The notes under the pieces: model-generated
Told to the model about the DNA's origin: nothing
Database searches by the model: none
What the model saw: only the letters and a program-made list of their open reading frames with translations
Assembly (NCBI RefSeq): GCF_022810405.1
Contig: NZ_JALGQE010000001.1
Location: forward strand, 310,001-374,000
Length of the DNA: 64,000 nucleotides
DNA from: Rhodococcus sp. ARC_M5
GTDB lineage: Bacteria; Actinomycetota; Actinomycetes; Mycobacteriales; Mycobacteriaceae
Direction: 5' to 3'
Made by a program: the position numbers and the translations under genes
Shown here: positions 1-8,012 of the stretch, one piece after another
How positions within the stretch are numbered: the stretch's first letter is position 1
Layout: each line of letters starts with the position of its first letter

Positions 1-220
1 GAGCGACATGCACATCCGGGCACCGCGCCTGCGCTTCCCGCCTGCGCAGGCCGCGCTTGATACCCGACGCCCGTGCCGTCGCCGAGCAGGCAACGACCCG
101 ATTGGCCGAGGTGACGACCACCGGATGCGTCGCAGGCAGATCGGCCTGAGCCGCTGCTGCAACAGCAGGCCAATCGGGACACCACAGCGCGAGAACACGG
201 CTGGAGCGGTCGATGCTCAT
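1..220 (-). CDS. imuB: ImuB-like Y-family polymerase-related protein, N-terminal part (runs off window)
   Basis: Only the first ~73 residues are inside the window, starting at the ATG at 220, which overlaps the stop of the upstream imuA-like gene (ATGA). The N-terminus reads [16 protein letters not shown], which matches the start of ImuB proteins. The acidic metal-binding residues that active Y-family polymerases carry here are replaced, as is known for ImuB. In mycobacteria ImuB is the non-catalytic adaptor that links the sliding clamp, ImuA' and the error-prone polymerase DnaE2 during SOS mutagenesis. That role is inferred from the family and from the overlap with imuA. The C-terminal clamp-binding motif cannot be checked because the gene is cut by the window edge. 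Confidence 0.85.
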   Translation of the reverse strand, partial: MSIDRSSRVLALWCPDWPAVAAAAQADLPATHPVVVTSANRVVACSATARASGIKRGLRRREAQARCPDVHVA

Positions 221-1029
221 GTCGAGACCGCGATCGACAATGGATTCTGCTCGCGCTCCTCGGCATGCCACTCGATGCGGCCGTTCTCCGAACGGAGGTC
301 GAGTCGAACGGTGCGGGGCCGCATCGCCTTGCCGCGGGCGCACACCGACAATCGGACGCCGCGCAGTCGGCCGCGGCCGAGCTCTCGGCCCGTGCCGAGG
401 CCGTCGTATCCGTGCACCGATGCGTCCAGTCGTAGCTCTGCCCCGTCCCAGTGCCCGTCGGTCACCAGCAGCGTCGAACCCTTGCTACGCGCTCTGGCCA
501 CCACCGCCCTGGCCCGAGTGGGCGATACCGACAGGCCGCCGAGACCGAGTACCACGAGGTCGACACCGTCGAGCAGAATGGCCGCCACTTCCACCGGGTC
601 GGGACCGGGATCGGGAATCAGGGCCAGCTTGCTCAACTGTGCGCCCATCTCCACCGCGGCCAGAATCCCGAAACGAGGTTGCCCGATGACGGCGACATGC
701 CCACCGGCACCGGTCACCGCAGCCACCAATCCGATCAGGAGCGAGCCTGCACCGGACACCGAGGCCACCGTTCCACGCACCAGGCCGCCGTGCGGTAGCA
801 CCTCGATCAGCGCAGTCGGCACCGGAAGAACGGGCCGTTGACGGGTGGGACGCTGCGTCGACGGTTCCGGGTGCACGGGCTCGACGGAGTCCGAATTCTC
901 GATGCGCACCGACGCCGTTTCGCCCCGGGAAGGTACGGCAGCCATCCGGCTACGTAGCAACGCCACGCGCTCCGGCAGCGACAACCCGTCGAGCACATCC
1001 GGCGTGACGGAAGCTCCCGATACAGTCAT
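217..1029 (-). CDS. ImuA-like SOS mutasome protein
   Basis: A 270-residue protein of the actinobacterial ImuA' type (RecA-like fold without obvious catalytic Walker motif). The start [16 protein letters not shown] at 1029 was chosen because GGGGAG lies just upstream; the frame stays open further upstream but without a ribosome site. The N-terminal ~90 residues are variable and the core begins near [19 protein letters not shown], with [13 protein letters not shown] where a P-loop would sit. It is translationally coupled to imuB through a 4-base overlap, and a LexA-type operator lies about 70 bases upstream. In mycobacteria ImuA' and ImuB are both needed for DnaE2-dependent induced mutagenesis; dnaE2 is not in this window. 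Confidence 0.8.
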   Translation of the reverse strand: MTVSGASVTPDVLDGLSLPERVALLRSRMAAVPSRGETASVRIENSDSVEPVHPEPSTQRPTRQRPVLPVPTALIEVLPHGGLVRGTVASVSGAGSLLIGLVAAVTGAGGHVAVIGQPRFGILAAVEMGAQLSKLALIPDPGPDPVEVAAILLDGVDLVVLGLGGLSVSPTRARAVVARARSKGSTLLVTDGHWDGAELRLDASVHGYDGLGTGRELGRGRLRGVRLSVCARGKAMRPRTVRLDLRSENGRIEWHAEEREQNPLSIAVST

Positions 1030-1100
1030 GTCACTCCCCTTCGCGGCGTAGAAAATCGACCCGAAACTTCGGTGTTCGACGAACGCGGGAAGTGGCGTAT

Positions 1101-1116
1101 TCGAACACAATTTCGA
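1101..1116. promoter_or_regulatory. LexA (SOS) box
   Basis: TCGAACACAATTTCGA matches the actinobacterial SOS box TCGAAC-N4-GTTCGA at 11 of 12 defined positions. It lies 72 bases upstream of the imuA-like start and about 113 bases upstream of the divergent kinase start. Repression of imuAB by LexA is the family expectation; control of the kinase as well is possible but not shown. Confidence 0.8.
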
Positions 1117-1228
1117 TCTGCACTCAGTAAAGCCGCTCGGACGGCAACTCGTCAAGGTGATGCCGAAGCCCCTGGTAGATGCCTCCGTTGCGCGGCTGCA
1201 GGCACGTCTCGCCATCGTCCACTAACCT

Positions 1229-2458
1229 GTGGACGTGACGGATCAGCAGCGTGTTCGACGGGGCGTCGGGCCCGACTACCTCTTGGCCGGCAGATACCGC
1301 CTTGCCGGCAAGCTGGGAGGTGGAGGCATGGGCGCGGTATGGCTCGCCACCGACACACTTCTGCACCGACAGGTGGCCGTCAAACAGGTCACGTCCACCA
1401 CTCGGTTGACCCCACAGCAGGCCGTGGAAGTACGCAACCGGGCCATGCGCGAGGGTCGTATCGCTGCCCGACTCTCCAGCCCCCACGCCATCGCGATGCA
1501 CGACGTCGCTCTCGTCGACGGCGAACCGTGGTTGGTCATGGAATACCTGTCCTCACGCAGTCTCGCGCAGGCACTCGGCACCACCGATTCGCTACCACCG
1601 TTCGAGGTCGCTCAGATCGGCGCACAGATCGCCGACGCACTGACCGAGGCGCACGAGGCCGGAATCGTGCACCGAGACATCAAGCCGGGCAACATTCTGA
1701 TCGCCGATCGCGGCAAGGATCTGGGCATCGTCAAGATCAGCGATTTCGGTATCTCCCGGGCCAAGGGTGACGTCGAAGAGGCCGATGACAGCGTGATCAC
1801 CGGAACCCCGGCATATTTCGCACCCGAGGTCGCACGCGGACAGGATCCCACCGCGGCCAGCGACGTGTTCTCCCTCGGGGCAACGCTGTACACCGCTATC
1901 GAAGGCAGACCGCCATTCGACATCGATCACGATTCGATCGCACTGTTGCACCGAGTTGCCAAGGGGCAGATCATCGCCCCCACCCGCAGCGGGGATCTCA
2001 CCGGCCCGCTGCTGCACATGCTCGAGCCCGATCCTGCCCGACGCCCCACCATGGCGCAGGCCCGCGACGAGATCATTCTCGCCGCTATCAGCAAGCGCGG
2101 CACCATTGCTCAGCTGCGCGGGGTGCCCCTGACGTCTGCGGACGGAGTGGTTCCCGCATGGGCGAGGCGCTCCACACCGGTGTCCGAAAATCGCCGTCCG
2201 TCGAGGGAGTTCGGAAGAACCATCGCCGGCCTACCGGCCGTGCAACCCGGTGAGAGCCAAGCCAATCCGGTTCCTTCGACGTATTCGCCACCACCGTTCG
2301 ACCTGACGAAGAAGAAGAGGAACCCGATCGACGACGTTCTGATGCGCATCGAGGACACCATCGGCGACCGAACGCCGATTCCGTCGACCGTCGTCCTCGC
2401 GGCACTCGTGCTTGCCGTGGTGATCGTTCTGATTCTGGTGATTACCCTTCTGCTGTAG
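1229..2458 (+). CDS. Membrane-anchored serine/threonine protein kinase (PknB-like)
   Basis: A 409-residue Hanks-type kinase starting with GTG at 1229 (a second GTG two codons later is equally possible). Visible motifs are the glycine loop LGGGGMGAV (~29-37), the ATP-binding lysine in AVKQV (~52), the catalytic loop HRDIKPGN (~150-157), DFG in KISDFGIS (~172) and the APE-like segment FAPEVARG. After the kinase domain comes a ~75-residue linker with a basic KKKR stretch and then a single membrane helix at ~383-407 that ends the protein. There is no extracellular sensor domain, so the kinase is tail-anchored with its catalytic domain in the cytoplasm. Its substrates are unknown. It is divergent from the imuA-like gene. 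Confidence 0.93.
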   Translation: MDVTDQQRVRRGVGPDYLLAGRYRLAGKLGGGGMGAVWLATDTLLHRQVAVKQVTSTTRLTPQQAVEVRNRAMREGRIAARLSSPHAIAMHDVALVDGEPWLVMEYLSSRSLAQALGTTDSLPPFEVAQIGAQIADALTEAHEAGIVHRDIKPGNILIADRGKDLGIVKISDFGISRAKGDVEEADDSVITGTPAYFAPEVARGQDPTAASDVFSLGATLYTAIEGRPPFDIDHDSIALLHRVAKGQIIAPTRSGDLTGPLLHMLEPDPARRPTMAQARDEIILAAISKRGTIAQLRGVPLTSADGVVPAWARRSTPVSENRRPSREFGRTIAGLPAVQPGESQANPVPSTYSPPPFDLTKKKRNPIDDVLMRIEDTIGDRTPIPSTVVLAALVLAVVIVLILVITLLL

Positions 2459-2533
2459 TCGAGCCCTCAACGCGACTCGTGCACGGTGATCGCGATCCGA
2501 ACGCGGCACTGATCTCCGTCGCAGCATCCGATC

Positions 2534-2575
2534 GCTCCGGGAGAACCACGCACCGTCGGTGGCGTCTCCCGGAGC
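2534..2575. terminator. Stem-loop terminator between convergent genes
   Basis: GCTCCGGGAGA and TCTCCCGGAGC form an 11-bp perfect stem, with a further short internal CCAC/GTGG stem in the loop. It lies between the 3' ends of the kinase gene and the MerR-clamp gene and could serve both. There is no long T run. Confidence 0.55.
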
Positions 2576-2592
2576 ATCTTGTCGACCAGCGA

Positions 2593-3600
2593 TCAGCCGA
2601 GAACAGGCATCACCAACGTCGTCAGAGCGCCGTCGACCGCGGACCGCACCAGCATCGGATGGTCCGGAGCGGCGATATCGAGCATCAGGTCCGGTCCGAC
2701 GGCCGAGGCGACGGCGGCCTGCAGAACGGCGGCGTCGAAGAACACCGTCATCTCGGACCCGGTGACCCGCGCGGGGACGGCAACACCCTCGACTGTCAGG
2801 CCGTCCGGGCCGGCGTCGATCCGCAGTGTGCCTGCATCGAGGGGAACGAAATCTCGTTGCAGCACAATCCTCGTCACGGTCGGAGCCAAACCGTCCATGA
2901 TCGTCCGCCAATCGGGGAAGTCTCCGTCGACGAGATCGACCTCGTGTCGGGTGTCGTCGGATTCGACAGCCATCGCGCCGTCGGTTGCCGTCAGTACGAG
3001 GGTGCCCGATGCGGGTACGACCTCGAGAGAGCCGACCGTTGCAACGCGCGACCAGTGTGCACCGGGCGAGCTCTGCGCCACGAGGCTGCGGGTGGAGAGT
3101 CGGTACCGATCCGTCGCGGTGAGGGTGACAGCGGTGCCGTCCACCTCGACCAGCACGCCCCGCAGCACCGGAAACTCCTCGCTCGTTCCGGCCGCAGACG
3201 CGACTTGTTTCACCGCCGACGCGAACTCGGCGGCAGCTACCGTTGCGGTGCAATATGTTTCGTCGAACATCCGGCGAATGGACACCGCGGCCTCGGCCGC
3301 TGCCCTCGCACGTGTGGCGAGTTCTTCGACATGCCGATCCACGATCTCGACGGCCGCGGCTCCGTCGCCCTCGAGCGCGGAGGTCACCTGATCGAGCGGC
3401 ATACCGATCTCGCGCAGCTGTCGAATGATGTTCGCCCGCTTCGATTGTGCACGCGTGTAGTAGCGATAGCCGGACTTGGCGTCGATGAACGCCGGGACGA
3501 GCAACGCACAGTCGTCGTAGAACCGTAGGGCACTGGGGGTCAGCCCGCTCGAACGAGCGAACGCACCGATGGTCACGAATTCTTCTGCCGAATCAGTCAT
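2593..3600 (-). CDS. MerR-type DNA-binding domain fused to DNA polymerase III beta-clamp-like domains
   Basis: A 335-residue two-part protein. Residues ~9-78 are a MerR winged helix (VTIGAFARSSGLTPSALRFY, then GYRYYTRAQ), followed by a helical linker of ~60 residues. From ~residue 133 the sequence matches the second and third domains of DnaN: FASAVKQVASAAG, VLRGVLVEVDG, TLTATDRYRLSTRSL, then FPDWRTIMDGL, and finally FDAAVLQAAVASAVG and a terminal LVMPV, as in the clamp's end. The first clamp domain is missing and its place is taken by the MerR part. What it regulates is unknown. It could be a clamp-shaped ring or dimer tethered to a promoter, or the clamp fold may serve as a ligand or protein-binding module. 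It has no operon partner; an HNH gene is divergent from it. Confidence 0.88.
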   Translation of the reverse strand: MTDSAEEFVTIGAFARSSGLTPSALRFYDDCALLVPAFIDAKSGYRYYTRAQSKRANIIRQLREIGMPLDQVTSALEGDGAAAVEIVDRHVEELATRARAAAEAAVSIRRMFDETYCTATVAAAEFASAVKQVASAAGTSEEFPVLRGVLVEVDGTAVTLTATDRYRLSTRSLVAQSSPGAHWSRVATVGSLEVVPASGTLVLTATDGAMAVESDDTRHEVDLVDGDFPDWRTIMDGLAPTVTRIVLQRDFVPLDAGTLRIDAGPDGLTVEGVAVPARVTGSEMTVFFDAAVLQAAVASAVGPDLMLDIAAPDHPMLVRSAVDGALTTLVMPVLG

Positions 3601-3769
3601 GGTGAAATCCTGAGGCTTCGGGTTGGTCGAAGGTCAAGCACTATGCGCCCGGCCAGGTATGGCCATGTCGAACACCATGCTCGTCCTCCGGTGACACTCG
3701 ACAACGGTGTATTCGGCGCGCTGGGGCAAACCACGGAAGCGCTGCCGCGGCCGAAGTATCGTCGCCCTT

Positions 3770-4153
3770 GTGCACCCTCGCCGCAAGCTCCCCGCCGCTG
3801 CGCTGCCGAAGGCGACGCGAGCGCGCTACACGAATCGACGGCGACGACGGCTCGCAAGAGTGGACAACGACCTCACCGCATCCCAGTGGGCCGAACTTCT
3901 CGATGCATGGGGAGGGTGCGCCTACTGTCGAGCGACGAGTGCGCCCCTGCAACGCGACTGCATCATGCCGGTTTCCCGCGGTGGCCGGTACACACTCGAC
4001 AACGTCGTTCCAGCCTGCCCCTCCTGCAACGCCAGCAAACACAACAGCGAAGTGACCGGGTGGCTCAGACGCAAGAGGCTCGACGAGCACACGTTCCTGC
4101 TCCGTCACGCGACGATCCTGGCGACATTTCCCCGATCGACGGAGGTCACCTAA
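3770..4153 (+). CDS. HNH endonuclease-like protein with altered catalytic histidine
   Basis: A 127-residue basic protein (GTG start at 3770; the frame is open upstream to 3707 but that part is not domain-like). It has the zinc-binding pairs CAYC and CPSC and the typical spacing SRGGRYTLDNVVPAC of the HNH family. At the position where the family normally has DH (the general-base histidine), this protein reads RDCIMPVSRGG, so the histidine is Cys. The conserved Asn of LDN and the Asn of CNASK are kept. It may be inactive, use an unusual active site, or only bind nucleic acid. Its 3' end overlaps the convergent response regulator by four bases. No phage or restriction genes are nearby. Confidence 0.75.
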   Translation: MHPRRKLPAAALPKATRARYTNRRRRRLARVDNDLTASQWAELLDAWGGCAYCRATSAPLQRDCIMPVSRGGRYTLDNVVPACPSCNASKHNSEVTGWLRRKRLDEHTFLLRHATILATFPRSTEVT

Positions 4154-4797
4154 TCGATTCGACGCTTGTGCGCCCAGCGAGTGAGCGCATTCCTGTTGGA
4201 CTGCTGGGTCTTTCGGAGAACATTCGATGCGTGAGTCTCGACGGTCTTGACGGAGATGAACAGATCCTCGGCGATTTCGCGATAGGTGTATCCGCGCGCC
4301 AGCAACCGCAGCACCTCGAGTTCACGGGGCGTGAGCGAATCCAGCTCGGGATCCAACGGTGGCTCCGGGACGGCACTGCGACCGGTGAACGAATCGAGGA
4401 CGAATCCGGCCAGGCGGGGGCTGAACACGGCGTCTCCCCCGGCGACGCGTCGAACACCGTCGGCGAGTTCGGAACCGGAAATGGTCTTGGTCACGTATCC
4501 CCTCGCACCGGCACGAATGACAGCGATCACGTCCTCGGCGGCGTCGGACACACTCAGGGCGAGGCATACCGGCCCCTCGGAGATGCGATTCAACACGGCC
4601 ACGCCTCCGCCGTCGGGCATGTGCACGTCGAGCAACACCACATCGGGCTTCGTCGAGTCGATGCCCGATACCGCCTCGGCGACGCCTCCTGCTTCGCCGA
4701 CAACGTCGATGTCCGCCTCGCGAGCGAGTTCGGCTCTCACTCCGGAGCGGAACACCGCATGGTCGTCGACGAGAAAAACGCGGAAGGGTTCGGTCAC
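4150..4797 (-). CDS. NarL/LuxR-family response regulator (LiaR/EsrR-like)
   Basis: A 215-residue two-domain regulator. The receiver domain has DD at 11-12, the phosphoacceptor Asp57 in VVLLDVHMPDG, the switch Ser in ALSVSD and the Lys in VTKTI. The LuxR helix-turn-helix is at ~150-212 (LTPRELEVLRLLARGYTYREI, SVKTVETHASNVLRK). Its start overlaps the end of the histidine kinase gene by four bases, so the pair is co-translated. It probably binds the two inverted repeats in the kinase/PspC intergenic region and autoregulates the module. Confidence 0.95.
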   Translation of the reverse strand: MTEPFRVFLVDDHAVFRSGVRAELAREADIDVVGEAGGVAEAVSGIDSTKPDVVLLDVHMPDGGGVAVLNRISEGPVCLALSVSDAAEDVIAVIRAGARGYVTKTISGSELADGVRRVAGGDAVFSPRLAGFVLDSFTGRSAVPEPPLDPELDSLTPRELEVLRLLARGYTYREIAEDLFISVKTVETHASNVLRKTQQSNRNALTRWAHKRRID

Positions 4798-6224
4798 GTC
4801 GGCTGCTCCTGCTGACTGGATTCGGACGGTTCGGTGGTGACGGCGCTGCCGATGCGGGGCATGAAGATGCGCACTTCGGTTCCCTTGCCGACGGTCGACC
4901 GTACCTGCACCGTGCCGCCGCGGCGCTCGATGCGTCCCCGAATGGATTTCGCCAGGCCGCGTCGATCCTCGGGTACTTCCGATTCGTCGAACCCGGTGCC
5001 ACGGTCACGGACGAAAACGCTGACCTGTTCCGGTTCGGTTTCGGCGAACAGATCGATATTGGTCTCACCGGAATGCTTGGCCGCGTTGACGAGAGCCTCT
5101 CGCGTGGCACCCAGCAGAGCGGTGAAGCTCTCGCGCGACAGACCCGATTCGACGTCGTCGGGCAGTAGATGCACGTCGCCGACGGTGATGGGTCGTACCG
5201 TCACGCCGTGCTGATCCTCGACTTCACCGGAGATGGTCTTGAGCGCGTCGGCCAAGCTGGAGTTGTCGGTGTCGCCGCCGTCGAACAGCCATCTGCGTAG
5301 TTCACGCTCCTGCCCGCGCGCCAGCCGCATCACCTCCTGCGGCTGATCGGACTGCTTCTGGATCAGCGCCAGTGTCTGCAGTACCGAATCGTGCAGGTGA
5401 GACGCGATTTCCTCGCGTTCGTCGTTGCGGATACGTGCAGACCGCTCGGCACCGAGCGCGCGCCAGGTTCGCAACCAGATGGGAACCGTCAACAGGCCGA
5501 CGCCGACGAGAGTGACCACCACTGCGAGCAAGGACGAACGCAGCGCGGCCAGATCGACGCGGGCGAGCACCACCACGCCGAGGCCGAGCACGATCAACGT
5601 CGCTCCGCCGACGACCCTCGCCCAGCTCAACACGGTCGGGTGTTGGGGAAGCCCCAACGCCGTTCGCGGTCCCTCCGAGTCGAACTCGCGCCACACCAGG
5701 GCGGCACCGATCACCACGACGATGACCGGCACGATGACCGATGCAGCGGTACCGCTGAGCAGCCAGGCGAGACCGACGGCGAGGCCGAGACCGATAGCGG
5801 CCAACCCGAGCGCGCGCTGGCGTTCGGCGGCACTCGGGTGCGCGGTGTCCTCACCCGCGGGGGTGAACATCCAGATCAGGCCGTACGCGGCGATGCCGGC
5901 TCCAGCGGATGCTGCCAGCAGTGCGAACGCGACCCGAACCTTGAACACGTCTATGCCGAGATGGTCGGCGAGCCCGCCTGCGACGCCGCCGACGATGCGT
6001 CCGCCGCCGCGTCGCTGATAGGGGGCAGGAGCGGAGCCTGCAGAAGCGACAGGAAATACAGGAGCGGAGCCTGCAGAAGCGACCGGAAATGCAGGAGCGG
6101 AGCCTGCAGAAGCGACAGGAAAAGCAGGAGCGACCGGAATACCAGGAGCGGTGGCCGGCGCGACGCCGGCCACGGGTGGTGCGTTGCGGGCGGCGTCGAC
6201 GGGTGGGTTGTCGACAGGGTGCAC
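4794..6224 (-). CDS. PspC-domain sensor histidine kinase (LiaS/EsrS-like)
   Basis: A 476-residue membrane histidine kinase. The N-terminal ~68 residues are Ala/Pro-rich and contain three copies of an 11-residue repeat around FPVASAGSAPA. A PspC domain follows (~69-122, RRGGGRIVGGVAGGLADHLG), then four to five membrane helices (~137-176, ~202-220, ~231-250). The HisKA_3 box is SHLHDSVLQT (~275-284, His278) and the HATPase domain contains ALVNAAKHSGE and RDRGTGFD. It phosphorylates the coupled regulator. With the divergent PspC protein it forms a three-component envelope-stress module like EsrISR of Corynebacterium or LiaFSR of Firmicutes. Confidence 0.94.
   Translation of the reverse strand: MHPVDNPPVDAARNAPPVAGVAPATAPGIPVAPAFPVASAGSAPAFPVASAGSAPVFPVASAGSAPAPYQRRGGGRIVGGVAGGLADHLGIDVFKVRVAFALLAASAGAGIAAYGLIWMFTPAGEDTAHPSAAERQRALGLAAIGLGLAVGLAWLLSGTAASVIVPVIVVVIGAALVWREFDSEGPRTALGLPQHPTVLSWARVVGGATLIVLGLGVVVLARVDLAALRSSLLAVVVTLVGVGLLTVPIWLRTWRALGAERSARIRNDEREEIASHLHDSVLQTLALIQKQSDQPQEVMRLARGQERELRRWLFDGGDTDNSSLADALKTISGEVEDQHGVTVRPITVGDVHLLPDDVESGLSRESFTALLGATREALVNAAKHSGETNIDLFAETEPEQVSVFVRDRGTGFDESEVPEDRRGLAKSIRGRIERRGGTVQVRSTVGKGTEVRIFMPRIGSAVTTEPSESSQQEQPT
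6026..6124. repeat. 33-bp tandem repeat, three copies
   Basis: Three consecutive 33-bp units (6026-6058, 6059-6091, 6092-6124) differ by only a few bases, and a degenerate fourth unit follows to about 6150. They lie in the 5' part of the histidine kinase gene and encode the repeats around FPVASAGSAPA. The near-identity suggests recent duplication and possible copy-number variation between strains. Confidence 0.9.
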
Positions 6225-6258
6225 GCCTTCGATCCTGGCACGGATGCGGTGGTTGTCG

Positions 6259-6278
6259 CATCAGGGTTCGCCCTGATG
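6259..6278. promoter_or_regulatory. Inverted repeat, candidate operator 1
   Basis: CATCAGGG-TTCG-CCCTGATG is a perfect 8-bp inverted repeat with a 4-base centre, in the 128-base gap between the divergent kinase and PspC genes. It shares TCAGGG-N4-CCCTGA with a second copy 50 bases away, which fits a dimeric LuxR-family regulator. Confidence 0.7.
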
Positions 6279-6309
6279 TTCAGCGGGGTCATCGACTTCG
6301 GGGATGAAG

Positions 6310-6327
6310 ATCAGGGGTATCCCTGAT
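6310..6327. promoter_or_regulatory. Inverted repeat, candidate operator 2
   Basis: ATCAGGG-GTAT-CCCTGAT is a perfect 7-bp inverted repeat of the same motif as the copy at 6259. It overlaps an in-frame ATG at 6326, which argues that the PspC protein starts further downstream, at 6353. Confidence 0.7.
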
Positions 6328-6352
6328 GTGTTTCGTGGTCGAGGCAACCACG

Positions 6353-7756
6353 ATGGTTCTCATGAGCAACGTGACCGTCTCGGATCAACTACAGCAGATG
6401 TGGCGCACCCGTCCGCACCGCTTGCCGCAACGCGGGCAGGTGGCAGGTGTCGCAGCCGGTATCGGCTATCGCTACGACGTCGACCCCGTTCTGATTCGGA
6501 TCGCGTTCGTCGTCTCCACCTTGTTCGGCGGTACCGGCATCGTCCTGTATCTGGCGGCGTGGCTGGTGCTCAACCGCGCCGGTGACACGGCGTCGGGCGC
6601 AGAGTCTCTGGTCGGTCGGGGGAACAGCTCCGACTCGTCGACCAAGATGGTGGTCGTGGCGGTGGCATTGGTCATCGCGGTGTCGACCATCGGCCCGGTC
6701 GGAGTCGGACTCGGCGGTTCGGGACTGATCTCCCTGGTGGCAATGCTCGGCGGACTCTGGTTGCTGCACCAACGGTGCCCGGAGCCGCCGCCCTATATGA
6801 GGACGGCGGAATTCTCCCGTAACCGCTACGCGCCGATGCCATTCGGCTCGTCGAGCACGTCGGCCGAGCAGTGGACGGCCGCGCAGTATCGTCCGCCTCA
6901 GTTCCAGCACGAGCGCTACACCCCATACACGACTCTGCCGAAGAGCTACGTTGCGACACCGAAGCCTGTCGAGGACACCGGCACCGAGGATTCTGCCGAC
7001 GCGCACACAGTGAACCTGAGCAAGTCGACCGTATCGGCCGAGAAGCCGAACGACACGTCCACCGACCTGCCCACCGTGACTCCCCCGTCATGGGATCCGC
7101 TCGGTGTGGCCCCGTTCGCGTGGGATCTTCCCGAACCGGCCGGCGCTTTCCCGCCTGCGGCGATCGAACGCAAGCGCCGGTCACGGTGGACGGCAAGCTT
7201 TCTCGGCCTGGCTCTGCTCGCTGCCGGCATCACCGCGGCGGTGGGTGCCGCAACCGGCGGGGACTGGGCCTCGGCGGGCCGCGTCGGAGCTGTCGCGCTC
7301 GCGGTCATCTCCGTGGGACTCGTGCTCGGCGCATTCCTCCGCAAGGGCTCCGGATTGCTGGTGGTCGCCGCACCCCTGGCCGGCTTCGTCGTCCTGGCGT
7401 CAGCAGTCGGTCCGATGGACATGGGCAACGGTGCGTCGGGAACGCAGCGCATCGCACCGATCGCCGTTGCCGACCTCGACGACACCTACGACGTCGGTCT
7501 CGGTGACCTCGACCTCGACCTCACAGGCCTCGACCTCACCGAGGACCGCACCGTCGAGATTGATGTGGCGCTGGGCAGTGCGCTCGTGACGGTGCCGAAC
7601 ACGATGAACCTCGAGACGACATGCGACACCGTCCTGGGCTCGGCCGACTGCGGCTCCCCCGGTCTACGGGTCGGAAGTGCCGCTCGACCCGACGCACCGG
7701 TGCTGACCATCGAAGGCGATGTGGCACTCGGAGACCTGAAGGTAGTGCACCAGTGA
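6353..7756 (+). CDS. PspC-domain membrane protein with LiaF-like C-terminus (EsrI-like)
   Basis: About 467 residues. The start MVLMSNVTV at 6353 was chosen because GAGG lies 8 bases upstream; ATG 6362 is also possible, while ATG 6326 falls inside the operator repeat. The PspC domain (LPQRGQVAGVAAGIGYRYDVD, then a hydrophobic segment) is followed by further membrane helices and a long polar loop. A second membrane block (FLGLALLAAGITAAVGAATG and neighbours) precedes an extracytoplasmic beta-rich end with DVGLGDLDLDLTGLDL and IDVALGSALVTVP, like the LiaF/cell-wall-response domain. It is expected to sense envelope state and restrain the divergent kinase. The next gene overlaps its stop codon. 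Confidence 0.85.
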   Translation: MVLMSNVTVSDQLQQMWRTRPHRLPQRGQVAGVAAGIGYRYDVDPVLIRIAFVVSTLFGGTGIVLYLAAWLVLNRAGDTASGAESLVGRGNSSDSSTKMVVVAVALVIAVSTIGPVGVGLGGSGLISLVAMLGGLWLLHQRCPEPPPYMRTAEFSRNRYAPMPFGSSSTSAEQWTAAQYRPPQFQHERYTPYTTLPKSYVATPKPVEDTGTEDSADAHTVNLSKSTVSAEKPNDTSTDLPTVTPPSWDPLGVAPFAWDLPEPAGAFPPAAIERKRRSRWTASFLGLALLAAGITAAVGAATGGDWASAGRVGAVALAVISVGLVLGAFLRKGSGLLVVAAPLAGFVVLASAVGPMDMGNGASGTQRIAPIAVADLDDTYDVGLGDLDLDLTGLDLTEDRTVEIDVALGSALVTVPNTMNLETTCDTVLGSADCGSPGLRVGSAARPDAPVLTIEGDVALGDLKVVHQ

Positions 7757-8007
7757 AGAAGAACAAGACCGACCGAGTCGGCCACGACTACGACGACGCT
7801 GCCACCGAGGATCGCAACTCGAACCGACGCGGACCCTCGGCACTACTGCTTCTCGCCGGGCTGGCCGCCATGGTCGTCGCGGTCGCAGCCCTCATCGGCC
7901 AGGGAGCGATCGCGGCTCTGGGCGATGTCCAGTTCCGCTGGGTGTTCGTGGTCGCCGCGGTGGTCGTCGGCTTCGCGCTACTCCTGGGCCCCAGCAGAAG
8001 GAGCTGA
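7753..8007 (+). CDS. Small two-helix membrane protein
   Basis: An 84-residue protein whose GTG start overlaps the stop of the PspC gene (GTGA). After a charged N-terminus (~30 residues, Lys/Asp/Arg-rich) there are two membrane helices (~30-50 and ~60-78) and a short basic tail, SRRS. I do not recognise a family. Translational coupling suggests that it works with the PspC/LiaF-like protein, perhaps as an accessory membrane subunit. Confidence 0.8.
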   Translation: MKKNKTDRVGHDYDDAATEDRNSNRRGPSALLLLAGLAAMVVAVAALIGQGAIAALGDVQFRWVFVVAAVVVGFALLLGPSRRS

Positions 8008-8012
8008 CCCCG

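Noticed and set aside
6026..6150. Possible CRISPR-like array
   Set aside because: The repeats are tandem without spacers, keep the reading frame and encode a protein repeat.
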